Source: Neostapfia colusana (lineage: Eukaryota > Streptophyta > Magnoliopsida > Poales > Poaceae). From it: a DNA stretch of 64,000 nucleotides. Where the stretch lies: the NCBI GenBank assembly GCA_030760725.1, contig JASWHV010000012.1, positions 21,714,368 through 21,778,367 of the forward strand. Direction: 5' to 3'. Position 1 is the first letter of the stretch. Each line of letters starts with the position of its first letter. Below the pieces are notes generated by a model. It was not told where the DNA came from. It saw only the letters and a list, made by a program, of their open reading frames with translations, and did no database searches. The translations under genes were made by a program, and so were the position numbers. Of this stretch, positions 1-10,900 are shown piece by piece.

Positions 1-235
1 CCCGAAGCTCTCCTCTGAGGAGAGGGAGGTCCGGCCCCGCTGGACACGTGGAGCCTTCGGAGCTCTCCCCGCAGAGGGGGGAGGTCCGGTTCTGCTGGCC
101 ACGTTGCGGGCCCGGAGCTCTGCTCTGAGGAGAGGGAGATCTGACCCCACTGGACACGTGGAGCCTTCGGAGCTCTCCCCGCGGAGAGGGGAGGTCCGGC
201 TTGGATGCCCTCGGAGTTCGCCCCTGCAGAGGGGG
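1..235. repeat. 55-bp tandem repeats in the 3' region of element A (block 1)
   Basis: About four units of 55 bp start at roughly 4, 59, 114 and 169, each opening with GGAGCTC or a variant and containing GGTCCGG, then GCTGG and CACGT. Two unit types alternate: one begins CTCTCCTCTGAGGAGAG, the other CTCTCCCCGC followed by a G-run. The same family returns at 4267-4545, so the blocks flank the antisense gene. Tandem repeats between pol and the 3' LTR are typical of Tat elements. Confidence 0.8.
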
Positions 236-804
236 CAAAGTCCTTAGACGATTTTCCCCTGTGCGCGGGGGTACCCCGTATTGAGGGTACCGACAGTGGC
301 CCCCGGGCCCATCTCGGGGGAGATAACGAGCCCGAGGTGGGGCCTCCATCTCTTCTACCCCGCGCACCTTCTCGGCGACTCCCTTTGGCCGTTGCTGGAG
401 CACGAACAGTCGTGGAATCATGGGGGCGTGAGCCCTGCTTGATGGCTGCTTTTACTGTGGCGGTTCCCAATGCTGCCACTACTGCTCGTCGCAGCGCACG
501 TCGCAGCGCCTTGTCAGGAACTGACGGGTTCTCCGCCTGAGGGGCTGACTGCCCAGTCCACTGCTTCTGCAGGACGGCTTGGGCCCACTTGTCATGGACC
601 GTGGGGCTTAGACCCGGGGCATCTGCCCCTAGCAGCGCATACGAAGCGTTTCGAATCACTTCGAATCGCTTCCGGGAAGTTTATAAGAGGATCGCATCTG
701 CATCGCAGGCTTCCCTTTGCAAACTTCCCTGCGCTTGAGCCCCCTAGAATCCTCTGAGCACCCAAGCCTCCTTCTTCCTCCAAGCTCTTGCACCTTCGTC
801 GCTG
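236..804 (+). promoter_or_regulatory. Candidate promoter and 5' leader of the antisense gene of element A
   Basis: This stretch has no convincing coding frame. A TATA-like TATAAG lies at 682-687 on the plus strand, about 120 bp before the ATG at 805, which is a suitable distance for a plant core promoter with a short leader. Just upstream is a small direct repeat (TTTCGAATCACTTCGAATCGC, about 647-668). Short TCGCATCTGCATCGCAGG repeats follow the TATA. That it acts as a promoter is inference. Confidence 0.4.
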
Positions 805-3800
805 ATGGCTTCTTGCCTGCCCCTGCCACGCATCGCCCGGACGAAATACCTTGGGGCGATGCGCAAGCTGTGGGATGGCACTAAGAGGAGGAGTGGCGCT
901 GTCTTCGGCGGGGTTCTCTCCCTCTGTGTCTGGAGAGGGGGGAAACCGTCTTCTTCGCTGCCTACGCCTTGGCAGGGTTCGTCCCGCCGATCCCCTCCTT
1001 CTTCGTGACGCTAATGGAGACGTACGGCCTCCAGCTTCATCACCTCTCCACCAACTCTTTCTCCATGGCCGCCATCTTCGTACACTTCTGCGAAATGTTC
1101 GTGGGAGTGTGAGCTTCAGTGACGCTCTTCCATCACTTCTTCGTGCTACGGACGACTGGGCGCGGCTTGAAGAACCAGCTGGGCGCCTACTACTTCCTGC
1201 ACCGCTGCAAGGACCCAAAGGTCTCCGGGTACCTTCTGCCCTTCGGTGCTGCAAGGTGGGAAGGCTTGAGAGAGAACTGGGTGATCGTGAAGACCGACGA
1301 ACATGATCGCCTTCAGTTATCGAATGGTGCTCCAACCACCGAGCGTCGCTTCTGGGAGGAGAACCCGGAGTTGGAGCCAGAGTACGCGCCGGTCCTGGAG
1401 CGGATCCGGTTCCTTGTGGATCAAGGGTTGACATCCCTGATGGTGTTGACAGATTTCTTGTCTCGCCGCCTTGTGCCCCTACAGCAGCACAGCAGCCCGG
1501 CGAGGTACTATACCGGCTAGTATGACTGCACCAGGCTGGAGACGGGTCTAGGCTCTGACCCGCCTGCCGAGATGCTGTGGGAGATGGTGATGAGGGTGAG
1601 CAGCGACCTTGTTGGTGGCGGCATCGTCACAATCCCAGAGTCTTGCATTCCTCTCTTCATGGAGCTGGCGAGGAGGGCAGAGCTGCTGCGGGGGATGCCG
1701 ACGCTGGATGACATTGGGATCGCCGTGCGCCAGGTCGGAGATACCTTCCGAGAGATTTCTATCCCCGGGGCTGAGCGCTCCGGAGCAGAGCATGTGGCGT
1801 CGGCCGATGCCCAACCTGAACCGACGGTTGACGGAGTCCAGACCGACGACAAGGGGAAGGGCAAGGAGCCGGCCTCTGGTTCGCCGAAGAGGAAGCGCTC
1901 CCGGTCTCCACCGAGGGCGTCTTTCGCGCCGGGCCAGGGGACCGGAGTCCCCCCGCGCCCTTCCTCGGGAGGCATTGGTTCGTCGGATGGCGACTCCAAG
2001 AGGCCTCGGGTCTTCCGCACCGACGGGACTCCTTTTGGGCAGTGGCGGTCAGTGGAGCCCCGGGCGTCCCACCCTCCTTCCACAGGCGGTGGAGCTCCGA
2101 GGAGGGACGCCGGTGCTGCGGCATCTGGGGCTGAGCCTGGGGCTCAGGTGCCCCGGTCGTCGAGTGTCCCTGCTGCTGGCGAGGCAGCCGGTGGCGCCAC
2201 AGGAAGCGCAGCCGGGACTCATCCGGGGACGCAGGCGCCCCGGGCTTCGGGGGCCGGGTCGGCGAGCAGAGCCAGCGCTGCCGGTGGGAGCCCTACTGCT
2301 CCACCTCCCAGGGGGGCTCCGGGAGCACCCCATGCTCCACCGGTCCAGGTGCCTTCGGCGCAGGCCCTGGCGACGATGGCAGGCTCTGGCGGCCCTGCCC
2401 CGGCTCGGAAGCCAGGGCTCCACGCCAGCTGGAGTGTTCGCGTTCCTCGGTAAGTTTGCTCTCAACGGGTCTTAGTACTTTGCGTACTTTTTCTCTTGTG
2501 TTGAGAGCTCCCTGTGCTTGCAGGGATTCTTCAGCTGTCGGGGACGCGTCTGTTCCTCGGCCTCCTCCAGTTGTCAGGGGCCCAGCGCCACAGCGTCAGG
2601 ACATTGCGGCAGCTTCACCGGCCCCCGAGCAGGTCCGGGTGCCTCCTGCTTGTGATCCGGCGGGACCAGCTCCAGCAAAGGCAGTGGCCCCCCTCCTCCT
2701 CCTTCGCCAGCCCGGGAGCCGGCGGCTGTCGAAGACTCGGCGGAGCCGGCTGGCGGCATCCATCCTCCAAGTGCTGAAGCGGGAGGAGCTAATACGGGTC
2801 TTCTGGCGGGCGGCGAGCAGGAGCGCGTCGGGACCAGCACCGCCTCAGCGCCGTCTTCTCCTGACCGGCGCCTCGTCCTGGTTACCGAGATGCCGGCATC
2901 TCCTCCTTCAGATGATGTCATGGAGGAGGTCTGCGGTGCGGCTCCGGCTTCTGCCTCCCCGCTGCCCCTGTCGGACGCCATGGAGCAGGCCAAGACTAGG
3001 GTCCGGCAGGTCCAGGCTGCGCTCGAGCGCGAGCGGGAGGCCTTGGCGGATGAGAGAGACCGCCTCCTCAGCTGGGGGCGACTCTTGAAGCAGCGGACTC
3101 GGGAGGTCCAGGTGGAGCTCGACGCAAGGCAGGAGAGGCTCGATGTCAAGGAGGAGCTCCTCGAGTTGCAGAGGAGAGCCATCGCACGCCTGGACGCCAA
3201 AACCCGGTGGCTCTTGCGGGAGTTCTGCGAGGCCTATGCCAGTGTTCAGGCCCGCTCCAACGCCAATGAGGAGCTGCGGCTGCAGCTGGCGCGCCGCGAG
3301 TGCGCCGTCGCAGACCGGGGCGCGCCGTGGTGACTCAGGAGAAGAAGGTCACCGAACGGCTGGAGGGCGGAGAGGGCGACCTGAAGTCCCAGGTCGAAGA
3401 TCTGGAGCTTTAGGAGGCAGCCTTGGCCGTGAGGGAAGAGCAGGTCGCCCGGGACCGCCAGGCGTCACTAGACCGGGAGCTGTCCGCTGACTTCCGAGCG
3501 TCGGAGCTGGAGCGACTCACCCAGGACCTCCAGTTCCGGGAGAAGGACCTGGCGGCGAAGGAGAGGAGGTTCGCCGAGGAGGGTCCTGGCGCTCTGCTGG
3601 CGGCTCGCCTGGAGGTGGAGGGGCTCCGCGCTTCACGGACCATCGAGACCCGAGCGGTCTGGGACTTCGTCGGCCAGGCGGAGTCCGCTCTGGTGCCTCT
3701 TGGCTTCTGCCCCGTGAGGACGGGGGCTCCGGCTCAGGAGGTGGTCAAGGCGATCCCGACGCTCGAGTCCATCGGCACCAAGCTGGATAGGCTCGAGGCT

Positions 3801-4016
3801 GTGATTGCCAACAAGCTTGAGATAGAGGTGGGGAGCTTGGCGAAGGAAGTCGCTACGCACGTGATGTCATGCTTCCGGAGCTGGGACTCTTCTGTCTCTC
3901 TGGAGCCGGTGGTCTGTGGCCCCATCCCCAAGCAGGAGGAGGTTGCCAGGGCCGGAGTCGGAGACGTCGCCGCCCTTGTCGCCTCTAGGTTCCAGCGGGA
4001 GTCCGGGGACTCCTAG
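805..4016 (+). pseudogene. Antisense additional ORF of element A, PF04195-like ('putative gypsy type transposon') protein
   Basis: Main frame from about 903 to 2449: a GETVFFAAYALAGF stretch leads into the conserved block with METYGLQLHHLSTNSF and FVHFCEMF, then FLHRCKDP and RFWEENPELEPEYAP, matching the PF04195 family of grass transposon proteins. A basic KRKRSRS stretch (about 1890) could be a nuclear signal, followed by a Pro/Ala/Gly-rich linker. Frame then passes through a canonical intron (2450-2523, GTAAGT to TTGCAG). The C-terminal part (about 2890-3700) is a long Glu/Arg/Leu coiled coil, followed by a conserved-looking tail ending at 4016. Damage: in-frame stops at 1110, 1518 and 3411, frameshifts between about 2770 and 2890 and near 3320. 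The start at 805 is uncertain because the frame upstream of 900 is broken. Molecular role unknown. It lies antisense to pol, as described for some Tat elements. Confidence 0.72.
2450..2523 (+). other. Intron inside the antisense gene
   Basis: The donor is CTCG followed by GTAAGTTTG and the acceptor is CTGTGCTTGCAG before GGATTCTTC. Removing 74 bp joins frame 3 to frame 2 without a stop and replaces the TAA that otherwise lies right across the donor (2451-2453). The downstream sequence stays open and Pro/Ala-rich like the upstream part. Confidence 0.65.
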
Positions 4017-4266
4017 GTGCCCGCCCTTGTAGCCGAAGGGCTTTGTATCTTTTGTGTTTTTTTTTGAGTTTGTAGTCCAGCTCTTGGAGCTTTGATGAGT
4101 GAACAGACTTTTGCATTTGTGTGTCTTGCGCTTCTAGCTTGTTCTTCCTGGCTTGGCCTTCCCTAGCCCTTAGCTCCGCAAGGACCTCGGGAGGTCTCCA
4201 CCAATCTTGAAGCTTTGCACAGACACCTTCCTCGGGTCCTCGCTGACATAAGGACCGAAGGGGCCT
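4017..4266 (+). other. 3' untranslated-like region after the antisense gene
   Basis: Directly after the stop the sequence becomes T/G-rich on the plus strand (TTTTGTGTTTTTTTTTGAG, about 4050-4070). This resembles a plant 3' UTR with a poly(A) upstream element. No clear AATAAA was seen. Confidence 0.35.
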
Positions 4267-4545
4267 TTGGAGCTCACCCCGTGAGGACGGGGGGAGGTCC
4301 GGCTCTGCTGGCCACGTGGCGGGCCCGGAGCTCTCCTCTGAAGACAGGGAGGTCCGGCCCTGCTGGACACGTGGGGCTTTCGGAGCTCGCCCCTGCGGAG
4401 GGGGCGAGGTCCGGCTGTGCTGGCCATGTGGCGGGCCCGGAGCTATCCTCTAAGGTGAGGGGAGCTCCGGCCCCACCAGACACGTGGGGCCTTCGGAGCC
4501 CGCCCTTGCGGAGGGGGCGGGGTCCGGCTCCTCCGGTCTTGAGTT
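4267..4545. repeat. 55-58-bp tandem repeats in the 3' region of element A (block 2)
   Basis: Units open with GGAGCTCACC, GGAGCTCTCC, GGAGCTCGCC, GGAGCTATCC and GGAGCCCGCC and are 55-58 bp long, the last partial. They carry the same alternating types as the block at 1-235, including GGTCCGGC and CTGGCCACGTGGCGGGCCC. The start of each unit is an inverted repeat, for example CTCGCCCC with GGGGCGAG and CCCGCCC with GGGCGGG. Confidence 0.8.
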
Positions 4546-5470
4546 GGAGTAGTCGGGAGCTCCGGTCCTTCCTTGCGCGGTCCCCGTAGTGGCCTCCTGG
4601 TAGGTGTGGCCAATTGTTTGGGCACACCTACCATATTCCTGCGGGGGAGCTAAGGCCAGGAGGTCCTGCACATAAGTAGGGGGACCGTAATTCTCCTCGG
4701 GGGCTCTCCCTTCCCTGTCTCATAGTCTTATTTGGCTTACGGTCCTGGACCGGTATACGGGGCTTGGGTAATTCAGTGCCCCCAGCACTGGAGTTCCGGA
4801 TCCCTCCGAGGTCAGGTTATGACCGTCCGGCCCGTAGTACTAGACCGTAACGCTGGGGAGGCAGAGTGCACATGCTTTGGGTCGGAACCAGGCAAAGCAG
4901 GCTGTACTCCCCTGGACCTCCGAAGGGCAGTGTGCGCACGCTTTGTGTCGGAACTAGGCAAAGCAGGCTACGCACCCTGGACCACCCATGCACAGCGCAG
5001 GTTTTTCCTGGAGGTGACCAACTGGCATTGCAGAACCTGAATGGGGGAGGTCCGAGAGGCCCCTGGCCATCGGCAGGTACCTCAAGCACGACCGCCTTCA
5101 GGCAGGATAGAAAATGCCGACTAGGGATGAGAGTGGGAAGAGAGAGCTAAATGTACGATGAGCATACACTGTGTTTAACATGGAGGCGTGATCATAAAAA
5201 TTAATGCGTAATTTAGATGAACACATAAGGAAGAGCATGGTAGGACAGGATTCTTTCCATATAAATACCCATAGGAGGAAGGTAGGCTAAACATGGAGGC
5301 AACGACCCGCCCCATTATGAAGGGAAGCAAGATCCTACGCGCTTAGGGTCGGAACCAGGCCAAGCTGGACGTAGTCCTGGACCGTCCCCTAGGTCTTAGT
5401 TGCTAAGAGCGCTGTTCCTGGACTCTAAGAGATCTATTATAGAAAGAAAAAGACACGCCCTACTACTGCT
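4546..5470 (-). other. Non-coding region between pol and the antisense gene of element A
   Basis: I see no coding signal. About 4857-4985 holds two copies of a roughly 60-bp repeat built around TCGGAAC(C/T)AGGCAAAGCAGGCT, and a third related copy lies at about 5333-5390 (TCGGAACCAGGCCAAGCTGG). A plus-strand TATAAATA at 5260-5267 has nothing recognisable downstream. Confidence 0.5.
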
Positions 5471-6600
5471 CTAGGGATAGAACTTACGGAGGTGTTCTAT
5501 GTTCCAAGAGTTGGGAGCGGATCCCCATCCTCGGTGGAAAGGCGTACGCACCTGGGGCGGCAAACTTTTGTGACTCGGAAGGGACCTTCCCACCTGGGGG
5601 AAAGTGTGTTGGTCCCTTCGCAAGAAAGTATGCGCCGCAGAACCAGGTCGCCTTCTTTGAGCTCCCGGACACGCACTGTCCTTTGGTGGTAGCGCCGGAG
5701 CGCCTGCCGGTACCGTGCGTTGCGGAGTATTGCTTGTAGTCGAGCCTCGTCGACGAGGTCGATGTCTTCGCGCCGGAGATTGTCCTGCGTGGCTTTGTCG
5801 TAAGCTCGGACGCGGGGAGACCCCATGGTGATCTCTGGGGGAAGCACGGCTTCGGCCCCGTACACCATGAAAAAGGGTGTCTCCCCGGTGGCCCGGCTCT
5901 GGGATGTCCGGTTAGCACACAGTGTGCTCGGAAGCTCGTCCACCCACTTGGCGCCATGCTTCTTCAAGCTGGCATAGGTGCGAGTCTTGAGGCCCCGAAG
6001 GATTTCGACGTTGCCCGTTGCTCTTTGGATGAGCAACAGAGGCGTAGCACACCTGGATGCCACGGTCTTTGCAGTAGTCTTGGAACACTGCACTGGCGAA
6101 CTGGGTCCCGTTGTCGGTGATGATTCTGTTCGGGACCCCGAACCTGCAGACGATCGACTTGATGAACTTGACTGTGGATTGCTTGTTGATGGTGATGACG
6201 GGTGTAGCTTCCGGCCACTTGGTGAACATGTCCATGGCGACGTAGAGGTACCGGAATCCCCCGACGGCTTTGGGGAATGGCCCAAGGATGTCCAACCCCC
6301 ATACCGCGAACGGCCACGAGGGCCGGATCATATGCAGCGTCTGAGCCGGTGTGTGGATCTGCTTGGCATGAAACTGGCATGCCTTTCAGCTCTTGACCAG
6401 CTTGACGGCATCCTGGAATGCTGTCGGCCAGTACAAGCCATGCCGGAAGGCTTTACCGACGAGCGTGCGTGAGGAAGCATGACTCCCACATTCGCCTCCA
6501 TGGATCTTAGTGAGCAAGTCGCAGCCTTCTTCCTGGGTTATGCACCGCAATAGGACGTGGTTGGCGCCACACCGGTAGAGATCCCCTTATACCAGCACGT
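5471..6600 (-). pseudogene. Integrase of element A (Tat lineage), inactive
   Basis: The integrase would join the element cDNA to host DNA. Zinc-finger region: an H-x-H-x-C-x-C-type stretch near 6520-6380 (KIHGGECGSHAS, then ACQFHAKQ), where one Cys codon reads TGA (about 6391). Core: GLDILGPFP with the first Asp, then IITDNGTQF with the second Asp. After HPKSNGQ the expected A-E-R-A-N containing the catalytic Glu is missing and the frame shifts, consistent with a deletion of about 14 bp near 6030. The downstream part (LRGLKTRTY, ETPFFMVYGAEAVLPPE, LKEGDLVLRR) is readable, and the usual pol C-terminus with its TAG stop is found at 5471 after another 1-bp shift near 5520. An in-frame stop also lies near 6587. 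Confidence 0.8.
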
Positions 6601-7363
6601 ATATTTTAGCCATGTGCACGATCCGTTCAGCGGATACACGTTCATCATGAAGGATGTTGTCTTTCAAGTAGTCCCGGATCTCCGTGATCCATGCATCGGG
6701 TCTGACTTGAGCTTCTGGATCTTGAGCGCTAGGTAGCACGGAGTCCCCAGTGATGCTTACGATCCTTGGCGGCGTCCATGGTTGCAGGGCCTCCAGGACC
6801 ACCAGCTTCGAGGTGCTGGTCCCGCCCTCTTCGCCCGGCTTGGCAGGCCGTGCTGTGGACCGCAGTAACGTCCTCTCAAAGATTCCTTCGAGCGCCGGGG
6901 CTCCGGTGGAAGCCTTTGTTGAGAGGTCGTCAGCCGCGGCGTTGTTGGTGCGCGGTACATGGCACAGGTCCAAGGCGAGGAAGTCTTTCCCCAGCATCTG
7001 CACATAGAGCAGATAGGCAGCTAGTTGTGGGTCGTTGCAGGAGCATTCACCCTTGACTTGCTTGATGACTAGCTGGGAGTCGCCCTATGCCAACAACTGG
7101 CAAGCGTCGAGAGACAGCGCCGTCTTCAGGCCGAAGATGAGGGCTTCATACTCCACCATGTTGTTGGTTGCATTGAGATTGAGACGCACCATGTACCCGA
7201 ACTGCTCCCCCGATGGCATGAGAAGCAGTAAACCGGCACCGGCTCCCCGCTTTCGCGATGAGCTGTCGAAGAAGAGCGTCCAGTGGGGCTCGGTGAAGAC
7301 CGGAGCTCGGGGCTCCAGTTCACCGTCTTCGGGGCCCCTGGGTTGGTTGCCGATGGCGTCCAC
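6600..7363 (-). pseudogene. Second (archaeal-type) RNase H domain of element A
   Basis: WTLFFDSSSRKRGAGAG, NNMVEYEALIFGL, GDSQLVIKQVKGE and HVPRTNNAAADDLS give the four expected acidic residues (D, E, D, D) of a type I RNase H distinct from the usual gypsy domain. A second RNase H between the gypsy RNase H and integrase is the recognised acquisition of plant Tat elements. One stop interrupts it before GDSQ (about 7086) and a frameshift near 7350 separates it from the upstream domain. The tail to 6600 links to integrase. Confidence 0.78.
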
Positions 7364-7700
7364 TCGGCCAAGAAGTCAGCCAGTGCTTGGCTCTTGACCG
7401 CGTGCCGAGGTAGGAAGTCCAGCTCGAACTCCGCCAGCTCCGCTGCCCATTTAGCAACGTTGCCAGTCGCGTTGGGGCTGTGAAGGATGGTCTTCAGCGG
7501 GAAGGAGGTGACCACCGAGATTCGGTGGGCTTGGAAGTAGTGCCGGAGCTTCATGGACGCCACGAGCGCTGCATACAACAGCTTATAGTCCTCCAGGTAC
7601 CTTGTCTTGGCGTCGTGGAGGACTTCGCTGATGTAGTAGACGGGCCTTTGGATGGTCCGGGTCCTCCCTGGGGGACCCGGGGTGTCTTCCTCCATTGGCT
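7351..7700 (-). pseudogene. Gypsy-type RNase H of element A, truncated N-terminus
   Basis: QRPVYYISEVLHDAKTRY, KLRHYFQAHRISVVTSFPL, NVAKWAAELAEFELDF and SQALADFLAEWTP match the RNase H/connection region of Tat-type gypsy pol. The preceding reverse transcriptase is not present: upstream of about 7700 the sequence turns into a minisatellite and then the LTR of element B. The retained part is readable without a stop until the shift near 7350. Confidence 0.8.
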
Positions 7701-7751
7701 CAGGCCGACAGGAGGAAGACAGGCCCTAGGCATCCTCCGGGAGCTAGGACC

Positions 7752-7940
7752 CGGAGGCTTCTTGGTTGTCTTGGACCTATGGGAGGTCCCCTTGGACCTT
7801 CGGGAGGTCGTCTTGAACCACCGAGAGGTCCCGCTGGACTTCCGGGAGGTTGTCTTGAACTTCCGGGAGGTCCCCTTGGACCTCCGGGAAGCTGCCTTGG
7901 ACCTCCGGGAGGTTGTCTTGGAGCGTCGGGAGGTCGTCTT
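7752..7940. repeat. 21-bp minisatellite, about eight units
   Basis: Units of exactly 21 bp begin at 7773, 7794, 7815, 7836, 7857, 7878, 7899 and 7920, of the form GGACCTYCGGGAGGTYGTCTT. A weaker unit precedes at 7752-7772. As 21 is divisible by 3, both strands read as seven-residue periodic peptides (Gly/Pro-rich on the minus strand, LDLREVV-like on the plus strand). It sits where reverse transcriptase of element A would be expected. Confidence 0.85.
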
Positions 7941-7985
7941 GGGCTCCCAAGATCTCCTGGCTGTTGGGGCCCCCATGGGGCCCGG

Positions 7986-10900
7986 TGACAGGGCCCGGCG
8001 TCCCGGTTCACGGGGACAGGGCACCTCGCCCGGGAATCGCATTGGGTGGTGCCGTGTTATGCGGCACCCAACATCACACATATAAGGAACAGGGTATTAC
8101 ATAAATCAAAAGCGGAAGCTTACAAATGTTCTTTGTAAATAATTTTACATAAAATAGCTACAGCGGAAGTTGATAAACAACTCACATCGAATAACTAATG
8201 AGCACTCAAGAGGAAGTCCAGCTCGCGGACTCCTCTCGCTAGCAACACGAAGACGAGGCAGCGGCTAGGTTCTCCATGTGATACATGACTCGGAAGTTCC
8301 CAAGTCTCACCGGACAACCTTCTTATAGCATCGTATTAACCTGCAAAAGCACTCATATAGCAAGAGTGAGCACAAAGGCTCAGCCAGACTTAACTGTCTC
8401 ACCTAAGCATGCAACTCTACGTGGAAGTAACCTACGACTTAAACATGTAAGTTGCAAAAAGACTCGCCTACGAGTTCATCCTTAACTTTCAGATTTTAGC
8501 CATCATAGTAGTGACCTTGCGTCCAGCAACATTGGAACTCCATAATCAAACAAGAAACACTTCATTCCAATGTTACTTGTTCCAAGGATGAAAATAACTT
8601 TAGTTTGCTCTATCTCTACTTAAAACAAGGTTTTCATGCAATTTACAATAATCATAGCAGCAATTAAACTTTGCAAACTGTTTCCACACAAGTTGATTAC
8701 TACGTCATAACATGGGAGCAAGCGGTACTCAATAATCGTGAGGGACGGTGATTCGAATCAAACACTACCTGGATAACTCGACACATATGCCCGCCTCTGA
8801 AGACCCAAATCTGGCGTCCTTCATTACGTCGTATATGACAACCTTTTCTCAGGACACTTGACTGTAGCACTGGTCGCGCCGTCTCGGGCTCATAGGTCTA
8901 ACGAGACGATGTGGTATGCCTCTACAATCCAGTTAACCTGGTACATCAGTTTCCTGGTTCCCATATAGCAGTAAGCATCCGGTACACAACTCAATACTTG
9001 CTCCTGGATGCGGCACACGCATCGGTCCTTAACCGACACAGGCAGAGCTACTCGACCAAGACCTCGTCTTGTCGCTGCCTAACCCCTCTGCCCGGTCTCA
9101 TCTTTAGAAATTTAAACATTAGTTTGCCTCTCTCTTCCAACCATACCTATGAAATCCTGAACTATAACTCGCGAGTAGATTCCAACTACTCGTCTTCTAC
9201 CGGATGTTCTAGCCTATTTAGCACGGCCTTATTCTACAGCGATAACACCTTTCTACCCTTGACCTCAGGGTTCATTTTTGGTTATGCAAGTGGAGTATAA
9301 AACATCCTTGACCTAATGCACATACAAACTTTGACCCATAGTAGTGAACAAAAGAAAAACTTTATAAAACAGCTTAAATGCAAACCGGAGTTTGCCTTGG
9401 TTTTGCAGGTGACTAAAGTCAAGATGTATGAAGATGGTTTCTGATGACTTGAAGCTAATCACTGCCCTTCTTGTTCCTTGATCCAAGCTTTACTCCTTCT
9501 CCACTTTTCCACGTTTAATCACTACATGTTATGAATATGCATACATGTTTAATTGTAAGACTTTTGCTAACAAGTTCTAAAGACAAGTTTAAAACTGGAA
9601 CTCTGTTTAACAATTTAAAATGACACTGGGTGCTATTGGTTTGGGTTTGGTGTAGCACTATGCTCAAGTGAGATGTGTGTTTCCTCCCTTGTGTGTTGAT
9701 TATTTAAGAGGTTAAACAGAACAGTACTGATCCAGGGCTCCAATGGAGATGAAAATTTTCTTGTGAGTTCTTTGTCACAAGAAAGTCATCTGGACCAAAA
9801 TTCAGAATATTTCACTGAGTATATCACTCAGAATAATTCCCTAAGCATTTAGGCAAAAAGAAATTAATTCTGAATAAATTTGCACTTTCATGCAAATTCA
9901 AGTGAACTACAATTTCAAACATTGCTCAGGGAGCATGCCTGACTTTTCCTAGAATTTTTGGAGCTAAGGACTGCCCAGAACTGAATTTCCAAGTTTTGGA
10001 AATTCCCTGAAAATGTTTCTGTATTCATTTGAATACAGAAACTTGAAATCAGAATGACCCTACAGAATCAACTCCAAATGAGCTGAAACTGTTACGGGAG
10101 TTCATTAATAGCCTACAGAATATTCTGACAAAATTTGGGGATTTTTGGATGAACCAAACTCCCTCTAAAATTCTTTTGCTGAAAAGTTTTAAAGAATTTT
10201 CCAGAATTTTCTATTGGTTTTCATGCAAATTGGGTTGCATATTTGGATAGATCATTCCAAGATGAATCAAACCGAATTTGAATCACCCAATTTGGAGCTT
10301 CCTACTGCAAGTTATGATTTTGCAAAGTTATAGCCAGTTCTGGATTTATTTTCCTACTAAAATTCGGTTGGGCCCACGTTTTGAATTCCAGCCAATCGAA
10401 TTTGGGGACACACGGGTTTACACAGTTATCCGCCCATAGCCACAAAAGATCAGCAGCCACCGGGGATCCCGTTTAAACTCTCGGCGGCTGACAGGTGGGA
10501 CCACCACCTTCTTCAACCTCCAGCTTCCCTCTTTCCCGCGCTCGCGCCTCCTCGCCGGCAGAGATTCTCCCCACTAGGCCCCCCATTCCCCGGTCATCTC
10601 CCGGCCCGAATTCCGCCGCCTGGGGGTTTTTGAAGGCGGGAAAGCCATTTCCGGGGTCGGTGTGGGCTGTAGAGGACCGCAAGGGTTCGGGCGACGGGTG
10701 GCGGCTTCGGTTCATGTCCAGCGACGTCGGCCGGCTTCCCTACCACCCCAAACTCGCAGTCTTCTAGCCCTAGAGCATCAGTGACTCATGGCAAAGGACG
10801 TCATGCAAGACACAGGGCTCGGAAACACCCCCAACTACCAAGTCACCGTGCGCCCTAGCTCAAAAACTGGCGGCCGAAGCTGAAACTCGAATAACACCGT

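Larger units (their letters stand above)
1..7985 (-). mobile_element. Element A: Tat-lineage Ty3/gypsy retrotransposon, 3' part, degenerate
   Basis: Read on the minus strand the order is RNase H (7695-7350), second RNase H (7363-6600), integrase (6600-5471), a long non-coding 3' region with tandem repeats, and an antisense gene on the plus strand (805-4016). A second RNase H, a repeat-rich 3' region and additional ORFs are known features of the plant Tat clade (Grande, RIRE2, Ogre/Retand relatives). Gag, protease and most of reverse transcriptase are absent because the element stops at 7985 against the LTR of element B. Its own 3' LTR would lie left of the window. Internal stops and frameshifts show it is dead. 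Confidence 0.8.

Noticed and set aside
1..240. CRISPR-like repeat array
   Set aside because: Units are contiguous without spacers, and the setting is a plant retrotransposon.
592..1434. 280-codon minus-strand ORF
   Set aside because: Arg/Ser/Pro-rich low complexity opposite the PF04195-like gene; a shadow of GC-rich DNA.
5260..5267. Plus-strand TATAAATA
   Set aside because: No coding or RNA feature follows on that strand; it lies in the 3' region of element A.
7480..8085. ORFs with seven-residue or collagen-like repeats
   Set aside because: Produced by the 21-bp minisatellite on either strand; no start context or homology.
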